Shown here in pieces: positions 1 through 12,000 of a stretch of 15,602 nucleotides of DNA. The stretch is taken from the NCBI GenBank assembly GCA_001275005.1, contig JWZX01002904.1, positions 64,001 through 79,602 of the forward strand. The letters run 5' to 3'. How positions within the stretch are numbered: the stretch's first letter is position 1; each line of letters starts with the position of its first letter. The stretch is from Chrysochromulina tobinii (lineage: Eukaryota; Haptophyta; Prymnesiales; Chrysochromulinaceae). A program made the translations under genes and the position numbers. The notes beneath the pieces were generated by a model that saw only the letters and a list, made by a program, of their open reading frames with translations, was not told the origin of the DNA and searched no databases.

Positions 1-3000
1 GTACGTACGGAAGATGGTGAGCACGTCATCGGTCACGTGCCGACCCACCTTGCCGCCCTGCTGCGGACGGAAGTCGACGCGCGAGTGGCCCTGCCCGCCA
101 CGGTACGTCAGGTACAAGTTGCGCCGCGGCACGCCAAGAGAGACGAGATGCTCCAGACACGCAGTCGCGCGCTTCTTCGCGAGTAGGTCCATGACGGCAT
201 TGCAGTCCTCGGTCGCGCGCAGCTTGAAGAGCGCGGCGAGGTCCTCGTCGGCACGCCCCTCTTCGGGGTAAGTCGTCTGCCCATGCACCTCGAGCGACGC
301 CTCCGGGTGCCGCAGCATGATCGAGGCGATGCCTTCGAGCGTGGCGAGGTTCCTCAGCTGCTTCTCCTGGTTGAGATGTTCGATGCTCCACGATTGCGCG
401 AGCCCCCGCGACGAGCTCTTGGTCGCGTCTTCGCTCGCGCCATTGAAGACGACTCGGTACTCCTCGGCCTGCAGGAAGGTCGCCACAGCCGCCGCGGCAG
501 AGCTCGCCTGATGCTCCCGCCGCTTGTCGTGCGCCTTGTGCTTCTCGGCCATATCGGCGAGGGCCATGGGGACGAAGTGGACGCGCGACGCGCCCGTGCG
601 CGCGCGGGCCGCTCCGGCCGCCCCGGCCGTGCCGGTGGCGGCGTCCGTGCGGCAGGTGGCAAGCAGGCGCTCGGGCGGGATGCCTCGCCGGATGAGGGCA
701 TCGACGCATGCATTCGCGCGGTTGGTAGCGAGCTGCTCGCAGAGCTCGCGCGCGTCCTCCCGAGCGCGACGCCGGTAGTATTGGGCAAGGCGCTCGGGAG
801 CTTCACGCACGAGAGCCGTCTCGCCGTCCACCTGTAGCGCAACCTCGGGGGATTCGAGCAGCAACCTCGCGAGCTCATCGAGCAGCTCGTGATTGCGCTG
901 CCGTTTCGTGTCGTCCCCTTCGTAGTCGAGGCTCCATGAATGCTCGATGGCGCCCAGGGACTCATCGGCCGCGGAGTGGAACGAGAGCACCTCGGACTTG
1001 ATGCGCGTGCGGATGCGTGTGTCCGCCTCGACCAGCTGCTGCTGCGCAGTGAGCGCTGCGCGTGCCGTGTGGCGGAGCATCCCTCGCTGCACTTCGCGCT
1101 TGAGGCCGAGGTGGTAGAGCTGGTACGGTACTGCCGCCGGTAGCTCCATGTTCGCGTACCAAGCATTCGTCGGCCACGCCCAGTACACTTTGACGTCGCA
1201 CATGGCGCGCTCGAGGCGCACGCCCACTTCGACCGCTTGCGCACTCTCGACGAAGCGAACGCTCGCGGGCTTCGTCACGGAGGTCGCGAGCACGCGCAGC
1301 TCGTAGAGCACGCCAGGCTCGAGCTTGTCCGCATGGAAGACGGCGCCCGAACGCCCCGGCCGCGTCGGGTGCAGCGTGCCCTCGTATACGGGCGCAGCAG
1401 CCAGATCGCGATCAGGGGCGGCCTTGGCGGCTGCCGGCGAGGGCGACATGTTGAGCGGCTGCATGCCCGCTATGGCGCCAGCCGCCTCGCGAGCGGCGGG
1501 CTGGCCTGCGGCGGGCTGATCTGCGGCGGGCTGGGCCGCGCCCTCGGCCGGCGTCTCGATGACGCGGTACACGTGGAAGGGGATCGAGCCGGGCAGTTGC
1601 AGCGCCTCAGTCCAATCACCCTTGCCGTAGCGCGCGTCAGCCGCCGTCACCTTGATTGTTCCGCGTCGCACGCGCGGCGCGATCAGCTGCTCGACGCACA
1701 CGTCCTCGGGCTTGCTCTCGGCCTTGATGGAGAAGGAGCGGTAGACGCACTGGAAGTGCGAGGCCCCCGTCTCGGAACGAGGATCGTTCACACGCACCGC
1801 CCGCCGCTCGTCGAGCACGAGGTCCGGCTCGGACGGTAGCCGCACCGGCCGCACCTGAAGCACGTACGTCTCGTCCACATGGAGCGCCGTGTTGGGCGGC
1901 AGAGGGCACTGGACCTTTTGGCCGGCGGCCTGCGTCACTCCCTCGAAGACGAGGGCGAGCTCGGGCACAGGGCCCTCGTCGAGCGGCGCGTACGGGCGCA
2001 TCGAGCGCGGGAGGAACTCGACGCGCAGGTGCTTGCTATTGCCGTTGAACGACGGGAGGAGCCGTTCGCGCCGAATGCCCAGCTGCACGAGCGTGCCAAT
2101 GCATGCCTTTGCACGCATCTCCGCGAGCTTGTCCATGATCGGCCCCACCTGCTTGATGCGGTCCATGCTCAGGTACGAGGCGAGTTGGCGCGGCGCCGCG
2201 TCCGCGCCGCCCGTCTCGCCACGTACCTCGAGATAAACCTCGGGGAACTTTTGGAGGATCGCGGCCACCCCCTGAAGCGTCTGCAGATTGAGTTGAGTGC
2301 GCCGCCGGTCCAGGTGCTGCACCGACCACGCCTGCTGCACATCGGCGAGCTGCTCGCCCGCGCCGTTGAACTCGACCACGTTGCGCTCGGTGAAGCTGCG
2401 CATCTCGCTCAGGGCGGCGCGCAGCCCGCCGTCCGATTGGCGCTGGTGCAGCAGCCGGAAAGGCACGCCCGCGGGCAGCGGGCTGTACCGGTCTTTGATG
2501 CTCGAGGCGTGTGGAATGAAGTCCACCTTCATGGCCTCGCCCTGTGGGTGTGACGTCACCCACATGCGTGCTGCCTCGACGCCGCGCCGCACGAGCGCTT
2601 CGAAGCACGCGTCGCCTCGCTGGCGGGCGAGCAAGTCGAGGCACTTGGTCACGTCGTCCGTCGGGTGCAGCCGGAAGTAGTTGCCGAGCGCCTCCGCGGA
2701 GGTCTGCTTGGTGGTCGAGCCAGCAATCTCGAGTGCAATCTCCTTGTGCTGCTTCATGATGGCGGCGATCGTGTCGAGGATCTTGCCATTCTCGTCACGC
2801 TTCTTCGGCTCGAGATGCTCGATGTTCCACGCCTGCGCGACGCCGAGCGGCGAGCTCTGGGTCAGGGGGTCGGCGGCGCCATTGAAGAAGATGTCGTGGT
2901 CGATCAGGTAGCGCGTAATCTGCTCGCGAGCTCGCGCGGCCGACTGGACGGTGACGTCATTCAGTTGCTCCGAGGCGAGGAACAGCTCGACTCGTCGCGA

Positions 3001-6000
3001 GGGGCGGTGGATCGGGATTTTGAGAGTCGTGCTGGTGCCGCCGAAGACGGTGAGCTCGGCGACGGCCTCTTCAGTACGAATCGTGGCGGCCACGTGTACC
3101 GTGTAGACCTCGTGCACGTAGAACAGGTCGGTGCCCTTCAGGAGCAGCTCGCCATCGAAGACCGTCTCGCGGAGCACTTCGAGGTTGAGCTTCTTGTGCC
3201 GGATGGAGATGGGCACGCCGCTCGCGACCGCGAGTGCACTCGACCAGTGACCAGTCTCCGCCCGCGCGTTGACGAGCTTGATGAGCACGTCGCCCGTTTG
3301 GCGCTCGACCGACACGCGCACCTCCTGCGACCGAGTCGTCATCAACTCTGTGTTGGCCGCGACCTTGAACTCGACCACGGTCGGCTGGAAGCCGGTGCCG
3401 CTCAGCCCAAGCAGTGCGCTTGGCACGAACTCGGTCTGTGGCTTCCCCGTGCGCGCGCGGCAGACCGAGAGACGCTTCTCGAGCGTCTTATTGCGCGCCA
3501 CGAGCGCACGCACGCAGGCCTCGGAGCGGTTGCGTGCGAGATGCATCGAGAGCAGCTGCGCGTCCTCCTTTGGCCGCCGCTTGTAGTAGCGAGCGAGCGC
3601 ATCGGGCGCCTCGTCCAGACGGGCACTCTCGCCATGAACCTCGAGCGCAACGCCCGGGTGCTCGCCCAAGATACGAGCGATCTCGTCGAGGAGATTGTGG
3701 TTCTGCGCCTTGAGCGTCTGGTCGGGATGGTCGACCGACCATGCTTCCTCGATGGCACGCAGCCCCTTGTCGGCCGCGCTCGCGAACCGGATCGCCCGGC
3801 TCTTGAGCAGAGCGCCGAGCTGGGCACTCGCCCGATCGAGCTGCACGCGCGACGAGCAGCCGAGCTGCACCACGTACTTCTCATCCACATAGAGCTGTGA
3901 ACGGTCGAGCTCGCGCCTGCATAAGCGCCCCGTCTCGCCCTCGACGAGAAACTCGGACACGACCTCCCCGAGCCCCGCGTGCACGAGCACGATGTCGAAG
4001 AGAGGCGGCAGCGGCAGCGCAGCTGACCAGTGGCCCTCGCGCGACGCACGCTCGCTCGCCTCGACGACGAGGGTCACGGGCGCCGTCTGCCGGCGCAGCG
4101 ACAGCACGATGGGCTGGTCGACATCGTCGCGCCCCATGGTGAACGCGTCCGTGAGCTCGCTGGCGACGATCTGGCGCGTCTGGGGCACGCGAAGCCGGTA
4201 CGCTTGGCCCACGATGAGGCCGAACGTATTGAGTGGCGTGGGAGTGTGCCCGCTCGCCTGGCCCATTGAGGCGACAGTGCCCACGTGGTCGAGCACGTGG
4301 TAGCTCACCGCCACCGGCAAGGGCAGCTTGCGCGACCAATGGCCCTCCTCAACCGCGTGGCGGCAGCGCACGGTCAACGCGCCTGCGGCGGCGCGGCGCA
4401 CCGGCAGCCTGATCTCGAGGATATCCAGATCGTGCACCTGGTCGGGGTCGATGGTGAACTCGCATAAGTTCGGATCGGTGCCTGGCCCCGCGAAGGCTTC
4501 GAAGACGTACGTCTGGCCCACGATCAGTCGCTCCTTGTGGGGAAGGGGCACGAGGACCTCGGGCTCGGCCTTCGTCGTCATGCCTGCATGCAGCACGGTG
4601 CCCCCCGCCTTGAGGCGCACCTCGAAGGGGATGCCAGCAGGTAGCCGCGCCATCTCTCGCTGCACCGGCTGCCCGGCCAAACTTGGGGCCGAGGACGTTC
4701 CCTCGGGGATGAAGTCCACTGTGCTCGCGCCGTCGCGCCCACGGAACGAGACGTACAGCTGGCTGGCCGGCACGCCCGAGTGCACGAGCGCCTCAAGGCA
4801 CGCCTGTGCGCGGTGCATGGCGAGCTTGTCCATGAGCTCCTGCACGTCGTGCTTCGGGTGCTTGCCAAAGTGGTCTGCTAGTCGCCGAGGTGCGGACTCG
4901 GCGGCGCCCGTCTTGCCGTGCACCTCGATTCGCAGATTGGGGTACGCCTTGAGGATCCCTGCAACGCCCGAGATCGTCGCGAGGTTGGCGGCGCGCACCT
5001 GCGGGTCCGAGTGGTGGATGCTCCAAGCTTGCGTGATCTTGACGACCTGGCTGTCGGCCGCGCCGTCAAAGATGATGTCGTGCTTCTCGAGGAATGCCCG
5101 TATACGTGCATACGCCTCCTGCGCTTGTGCGCTGCGATAGACGTTCGCATCTGCCGAAGAGAGGTAGCAACGCACCATGCGCGTCGCCCAGGTGACTCGC
5201 ATCACCACGTCCTGCACGCCCGCGCGCAGCAGCAGCGCGTTCGGGTCGGGCGCAAAGTAGCTGCCCCCTTCGAGGTCGAGTGTGTAATGCTCCTGGCAAT
5301 AGAGCTGCCGAGACGGCTGGCTGCCCAAGAGCACGCACTTGCTCTCGTCGCCGCTGCTCACGACGCCCTCAACGATGCGCGTGTCGCTCGCCGTATGGCG
5401 CACGACGACGCGCAGCCCGGGCGGCACGCGCAGAAAGTGGGACCAGTGAGCCGGCTCGGGGTGCGCCGAGCGGAAGAGGACATTCAAATCGCCCGTCGCC
5501 TTCTCCAGCGCCATCGAGACCTCTTGACTCGCTCCCGTGAGCGCGGGCGACGCGACGGTGAAGTCGATGCGCTTGGGCGTGAGCCCCGACAGGGGGTCGC
5601 CCAAGCGAGAGCTGCGTGGGGTCTCGAGGCGGAATTCGACCGTGTCGACGGCCTCGCCCCCGCGGAAGGTGGCGCGCAACCGATGGGACCCCACGCCCAC
5701 CTTGCGCAGCGCCTCGACGCACGCGCTCGCGCGGTTGCGTGCCAGGTGGTCCAGGAGCCGCGGCAGATCGCGCATCTTGTAGTAGGCTGCAAGCGCGTCT
5801 ACGGAGTGCCGGCGGCCCGTCTGCACATGGACTTCGAGGTGAAGCGCCGGGAACCCGTTGAGCACCTCCACGATCGTGTCGATGACGGCGCAGTTGGCTT
5901 CAACCTTGAGCGCGTCGTCGCGGAGGTCGAGCGACCACGAGGTAGCGACGTCCGGCACAGCCTGTGGGCCCGCCTCGAGGAACTCAACGGTCCGACCATG

Positions 6001-9000
6001 AAGCTTCTTTCGCAGCATCTCGGTCGCCTCGGCCACGGACTGGCGCATTTGATAGCCCACCTCCATGTAATAGGCCTCCTCGACGAAGAGTCGGTGCTTG
6101 GCAGGCAGCTCCTGCCGCACTGTGTGCGATGGCTGGCGCAGAATCGTCTCCTGGTGTACGACCGCGCCCGACTTTTTGTGCACGATGCGGTACTCGAAGG
6201 GTGCGGGCAGCTTGAGCGACGACGCCCAGTGGGCCGAATGGGCATGCACGGTGGTGAAGATGGCCGTCACGTCACCGAGCGCGCGGTGCACATCGACGCG
6301 CACGGTCTGGTCGCCAAAGGAGTCGTTCTTGAGGATAGTGAACTCGCCGATCGCGTTGCTCACCACGCGCTTGTTCTGCTCGCTCGAAACCTCGACTGTG
6401 TACGAGCGGCCCACGTACATCTGCGCGCCCTTTTCGAGCGTGAATCGCCCCTGAGCGTCCGTGGTGCCGCTGAACTTCAAACGCCCCGTACGCGGCTTGG
6501 GGAAGATGGAGAAGTGGATGCGCGGCATCGGCAGGTTCGCAAGGGGCGACTGGGTGTCCTTGAGCGGATCGCGCAGCAAGAGGTGCACACGCCCCGCTGA
6601 GGGCCCGATCGGCACCTGGATCTGCAGAGGCTCCTTCCCCGCCGAGATTGTGATCTCCGTCGTGCGTGCCGAAACATGGCTCGACCCCTCAAGGTCACCC
6701 ACCTCGAAGACGTACGTTTGGCCCACGTACAGCGCATCCGCACCGGGCAGAAGGGCGGCGCCTTCGCGTGTGACGCCCGAGGACGTCTCGAGACCCAGGG
6801 CCTTGTGCTTGGCGACGATGGTGATCGCCTCGTCAATGCGGATACGGTCGACGGGCGTCGGCTCCGCGTCGTCCTGGTCCAGGCGCAGCGTGACGCGCAC
6901 GTCGCGCGACGTGCGCGACACCGGCACCTCGATGATCTGCTGCTCGACGAACTCGACGATGAACTCGCGCGTCGTGCCGAGCATCTCGTCCGTCTCGAGC
7001 ACCTCGAGCGTGTACGTCTCGCCAACGTAGAGCATCTGCTTCAGCGAGAAGCGGAGCAGCGCCGCGCCGCCCTTGTTCGCGGGCTCCGTCGGGGCGATGG
7101 CCAAGATCTCCCGCTCAGGCACAACGACGCCAAGCTCCTTGTGACGGATTCGGATGCGCGCGCGGCCGGGCATCGGCAGCGGCGCCGACCAGTGCGACGA
7201 CTTTGAGCGCACGTCGACGAGCACGAGGCTCACGTCGCCCATCGGCCGCTCGACAGTGAGCTCGAGGGCTTCGTCATGCTCGGGCATCTTGAACTCCACT
7301 TTGGCGTGAGGGACTCCGAGCGACGGCATCGCCACCGTCTCGGCGATGTACCGTTCACCAGGGTAGAGGGCGTCCGGCTCTTCGATGCGCACCGAGACGC
7401 TCGAGGGGCGATGGACCGCCACGTAGCTCGCGCCGCCTCGGGGATCACGCCCAATGTACACACGGTGCTCGCGGGCCGCCTCGGCCGCGCCGATGCTCGT
7501 GTAGTCCTCAGTGTTCTCGGCGCTCTTACGCCACGCGGTGGTGCGCGCGCTGAAGGTCACGGCGTCGGCTGCACCGCCCACGAGCACGCTTCCAAACGTG
7601 CGGCTCGGGGGCACGCCGAGTCGTTGGAGCGCGCCCAGCACGGCGTTCACCCGTGCGCGCGCCAGCTGCTCGAAAGCGCTCTGTGCTCCGCTCGAGCCAA
7701 CGGCCGTGCCGCTCGCCGTGCCGCCGTTGGCCGCGCCGCTGCTCACGCGCGCTGAGGAGGAGGAGGAGGCGAAGTGCTCAAGAAGGCGCTGTGGCGCTGC
7801 GCCGCTGGACTGGGTCTCGACCGTGACGCCCACCTCGACGTGGAGCATGGGGTAGCGGAGCATGGTCGACGCGACCGCCTCGAGGTTCGCGCGGTTCTGC
7901 AAACGGATCGCCGTGTCGGTGTGGTCGAGCGTCCAGGAGAGTGCGACCGACTGCAGCGATCGCTCGGCTGGCGAGTGGAACGTGAGAGCCCCTGGCCGGC
8001 TTTGGGCCTTGAGCAGTTGAGTGACGGCGAGAGAGAGCGAGGAGGCATCGTGCAGCGAGCGTGGGATGAAGTCGGTGCGAATGTGGCCGCCACGACCCTT
8101 GAAAGACACGAAAAGCCGCTCAGCCGAGACGCCGCGCAGGATGAGTGCCTGCCGGCAAGCTTCGGCACGCAGCTCGGCGAGACGGTCCATGAGCCGTTGA
8201 ACGTCTTTGGTCCGATCGAGCCCAAAGTGCTTCGCGAGTCCGGGCGGCGCGTGGTCGGCGGGTCCCGTCTCGCCATGGACCTCGAGGGCGATCTTGTCGA
8301 ATTCCTTCAGGATAGTCGCGATGCCGTCGATCGTCTTCCAGTTCTGCGCCTTGTACCGCGTGTCCAGGTGGTTGATCGACCACGCCTGCTCGACCGTCGG
8401 CAGCCCTGCCTCGCCCGCACCATTGAAGTAGATGTCGTTGCCGTCGGCCAGGAAGGCCGCGACGCGCTTCAGGGCCGAGCTCGCTTGCTGCTCGCCGTCG
8501 GAGCGCCTCTGCTCGCTCTCCTCGACGTCCTTTTCAAACGTCTGCAGCTCGAGCTCGCCCGCCTTGCCGGCCGCCACGAGGGTCATCGTCTCCTTGTGGC
8601 GCACATTGACAGTGATGCCATACGGGAGCGGCAGCTGCTGCTTCGATTTGATGGTGACGGTGGCGCAATAGAAGCGCCGACGGAGCGGCAAGTTGATCTG
8701 CTGCGTCGACTCTTCCGCTACGAGTTGCACCGTGAGCGGCTGGATAGAGGCTGATTCGAGGACGCGCAGCGTGTACGTGTGGCCGAAGAAGATGTCGGCC
8801 ATGCCCATGGCGTAGCCGTCGGGCGTGATCGACTTGGAGATGGGCAGGTGCAGGTCGGTCGCGTTGCGCGCCCACGCGAGGTTCTGGGAAGCGATCAGCC
8901 GCGAGTTGTGCAGCACCTCGAGCTGCTGCGGCGGCAGCGAGAGCACGCGCGACCAGTGATTCGGCCTCGGAAGCAGCGGGAAGAGGCGCGCCGTCACGTC

Positions 9001-12000
9001 GGAGACGCGGCGTGAGCAGACGAGCTCTACCGGCGCCTGCATGCCGTCGATCACGTCGAAGGTCGCCATCGCGCCACCTACCCCAAAGTTCGACTCGACG
9101 GTGGCCGTGTACTGTTCGCCCACGTAGAAGGCGTCGGGCACGTGCAGCAAGCAGCGCACGGCCAAGTCCGACTCGGTCGTGGTCGTCTCGGCGACCACGT
9201 GGCGAAGGGCCGTGTGCATCACGCGCACGCGCAGGCCCACTGGCAGCGCTTGCGCCGGCTGCGCGCCGTGCTGGGCACTCCCGCCGGCCAGCGCCTCGCC
9301 CGGCCGCTGCACCGACGAGCGCAGCACGACAACGATAGCAGGGACGCACGCTCGGCTGACGAGGAGCGTGGCGCTCGCGGTCTCTGCGCTCGAGCCCACC
9401 TGCAGTTCCGCCGTCGAGCGGAGCACCTGGGGCGTGGGCTGCAGCTCGAGGGTATACCGCTGAAACGCGAGGATCTCCACCTCCGGAGACGCGAGGGTCA
9501 CGTGCGCCGTCACGTCGCCACGCGGCTGCGGCTCGCCGCCGCCGAGCTTGATGAGCTTCTTGCCAACGACCAGCCGAGAGTCGTGCGCGAGCCGCACGTA
9601 AATGGACAGCTCGGTCGGCAGAGGCAGTCCCTCAGACCAGTGCGAGCTGCCGGCCTTGTCCGAGAGGAGATGCACATCGGCTGATGCGAGCTCACGGACG
9701 AGATCGAGCTTGACGACCGTGGTGACTGCCTCCTTGCCTGCGCTCGAGGGCGCGCCAGGGGAGGCAGGGAGGGTCTCCTTACCGGTCTCCTTGCGTGAGG
9801 TGCTCCGAGCCTCCTTACGCGCCTCCTGCTTGCCCTGTTCCTCGCCCACGACGAAGGTCTTGGGCGCGGCCATCCGGAAGCCGCGACCCTTCGGTACCGA
9901 GAACGTGTACTGCTCGCCCACGTACAAGGCGCCCTGGTTGACGAACCACGCGTCGCACTCGACCTCCATGCCGGAGAGGCTCGTGCGTCCCTCGAGTACA
10001 ATGCACCCGAGCCCCGTGTGGCTCACTGTGAACGGCACACCCACGGGCAGCGGCCGATCGTCTGCAGAGCACAGCAGCAGGCGCACGTCGCCGACTGCGC
10101 GATCGATGGCGAGGACTACTTCTTGCGAGTCGCCCCCGTAGTGCACGCCGCCGCCGCTTGCGCCGCCGCCGCCTTCAACGAGGCTCGGCACTACGGAAGC
10201 GGTGGAGGCGCCCGTGACCACAAACTCGCAACGCGCGGCCAAGACGTGGCGCCCACTGAGTGACTGGAGGATGTACGTCTCACCCGTGTACAGCAGCTCC
10301 GGCGGGATCGAGACGCGGTTCGTTGGGCCTGCCGAGCCCTCATGCACGAGCGTGCCCGACGCCTTGTGCACCAGTTTGAATTGGACTTCGCGCGGGAGTG
10401 GCAGCCCAGCCGCCCAGTGATCCGTACTCGCCTCGAGAGCCTTGAAGGCGATGCCGAGCCCGCACGTCGAGCGGCGCACTTGCAACGTCACCTCCTGCGC
10501 CTCGGGGGAGCGCACGTAAAAGTCGCAGCTGCTCGCCTGCAGTCCAAAGGCGGCGAGCACCTTGAGCACGTACGTTTCGCCAACGAAGAGGTAGCCGCTT
10601 GGCAGCGAGACGCGCGGCGCCACGTCGCGTTGCCTGGTCGCGCCCGTAGCCACGACGCGCTCCGTGGCCTTGTGACGAACCTCGTACACGAGCCCCTCGG
10701 GCAGCTCGATCGAGGCGGCCCGGTAGGCGACGCTGCTGCTGCTGCCCGACTTGGCCTCCGGCACGGGCGGCGGCTGCGCACGGAAGATGAGCGACACCAC
10801 GGCCGTCGCACGCTCGACGGGCAGCTGCACCTGCACCACCTGCCCGTCCGCCACCACAAAGTCGGTCGAAGTTGGAATGATGGCGCCGTTGGCGGAGGCC
10901 GAGAGCTCATACGTCTCCCCAACGAGAAGCGTGTCTTCGCCGTGGAGCTCCGCGCGGTCGGCCCCGACTGGAAAGGCAGGCATCACGCGCTGGTCGAGCC
11001 CGCGGTGCTTGAGCTGCAGCATCACGCTCGTCGGGACGGGCAGGTCCGACTCGCCCGGGAGCAGGTGCACCATCACGCGCCCGACACGGCGCGCGAGCAC
11101 CACGCTCACCACGTGCCCCTCGGAGGTGACGACAAAGTCCTTTTTGGCCATCTGTAGCTGGACGGTTGCAGGCACCTCAATCGTGTACGTCTCCCCCACG
11201 AACAGGCTCTGATGCACGCCGCGCTCGCCCGCAGCGTCGCCGCTGCTGCTGCTGAGCACACACGTGTCGTGCCGGTCGGAGCGCGTCGCGCCGTGCGCAA
11301 CTGGCACCCCAAGTCGCTTGTGGTACACGTTGAATGCGATGCCGTCGGGCATCGGGAGGGCAGAGGACCAGTGGCCGGTCCCCGCCTTGGCATACCGGCA
11401 CGCGACAGTCACCTCGCCCACGCAGCGGTGCACACGGCACGCGACCTCCACGTGGCGGCTCATCGGCGTGAAGGTCGTCTCGCCCGCCTGTGATCGGCAC
11501 GCCTCCGTCTTGTCGACGACGACCTCGTACTTCTCGCCCGTGATGAACGACATCGTCTTGGCAGTGAACCGCGCTCGCGAGTGCGTATCGGTCGCGCCGG
11601 TCGCCACGACGCACCTGATCGTGATTGATGCAGCACGCGCAACGGCACGCCTGTGGGAAGCGGGAGCTCGCTTGCCCAGTACGAGGTGCCGGCATGCACG
11701 GAGCGCAGCACCACGTCTACCGACGCGAAGGCACGAGCAACGCGCAGCACCATCGCCGCCGTCTCGCCCACAGACGACGTGAATCCAACGGTCGCCTCAT
11801 CGAGCAAGTCGGACTTTGGCACACGGAGCCAAAAGTTCTCGCCCACGTACAGGTTGGCTGCCTGGCCGTCGACGGAGCCCGAGCCGTTGGCAGCGGTTCT
11901 GGCGTGCACGACGACCTTGGACTCACAGTGCACGATTTCAAAGCCGATGCGCTCGGGGAGCGGCAGCGAGCGCGCCCAGTGCTGCGTGTCCACGAGCGCC

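Noticed and set aside
354-1244. Minus-strand open frame of 296 codons
   Set aside because: It is out of register with the A8/A9 reading frame and is Arg/Ser-rich low-complexity; a shadow.
2665-3900. Plus-strand open frame of 411 codons
   Set aside because: It is antisense to modules A5, A6 and the B module between them. Its protein is His/Arg/Leu-rich without domains; openness follows from the GC-rich codon use of the minus strand.
4918-6600. Plus-strand open frame of 560 codons, the longest complete one
   Set aside because: Same reason: it mirrors A3, A4 and neighbouring B modules and shows no motifs of its own.
8534-9349. Minus-strand open frame of 271 codons
   Set aside because: It is out of register with the B modules that lie here; Arg/Ala-rich shadow.
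1-11640. Idea that this is a bacterial envelope gene, because of the OmpA-like modules
   Set aside because: There is no lipobox, signal peptide or operon context; neighbours look eukaryotic, and the peptidoglycan-contact Asp is missing. Not excluded, because the 3' end and the organism are unseen.
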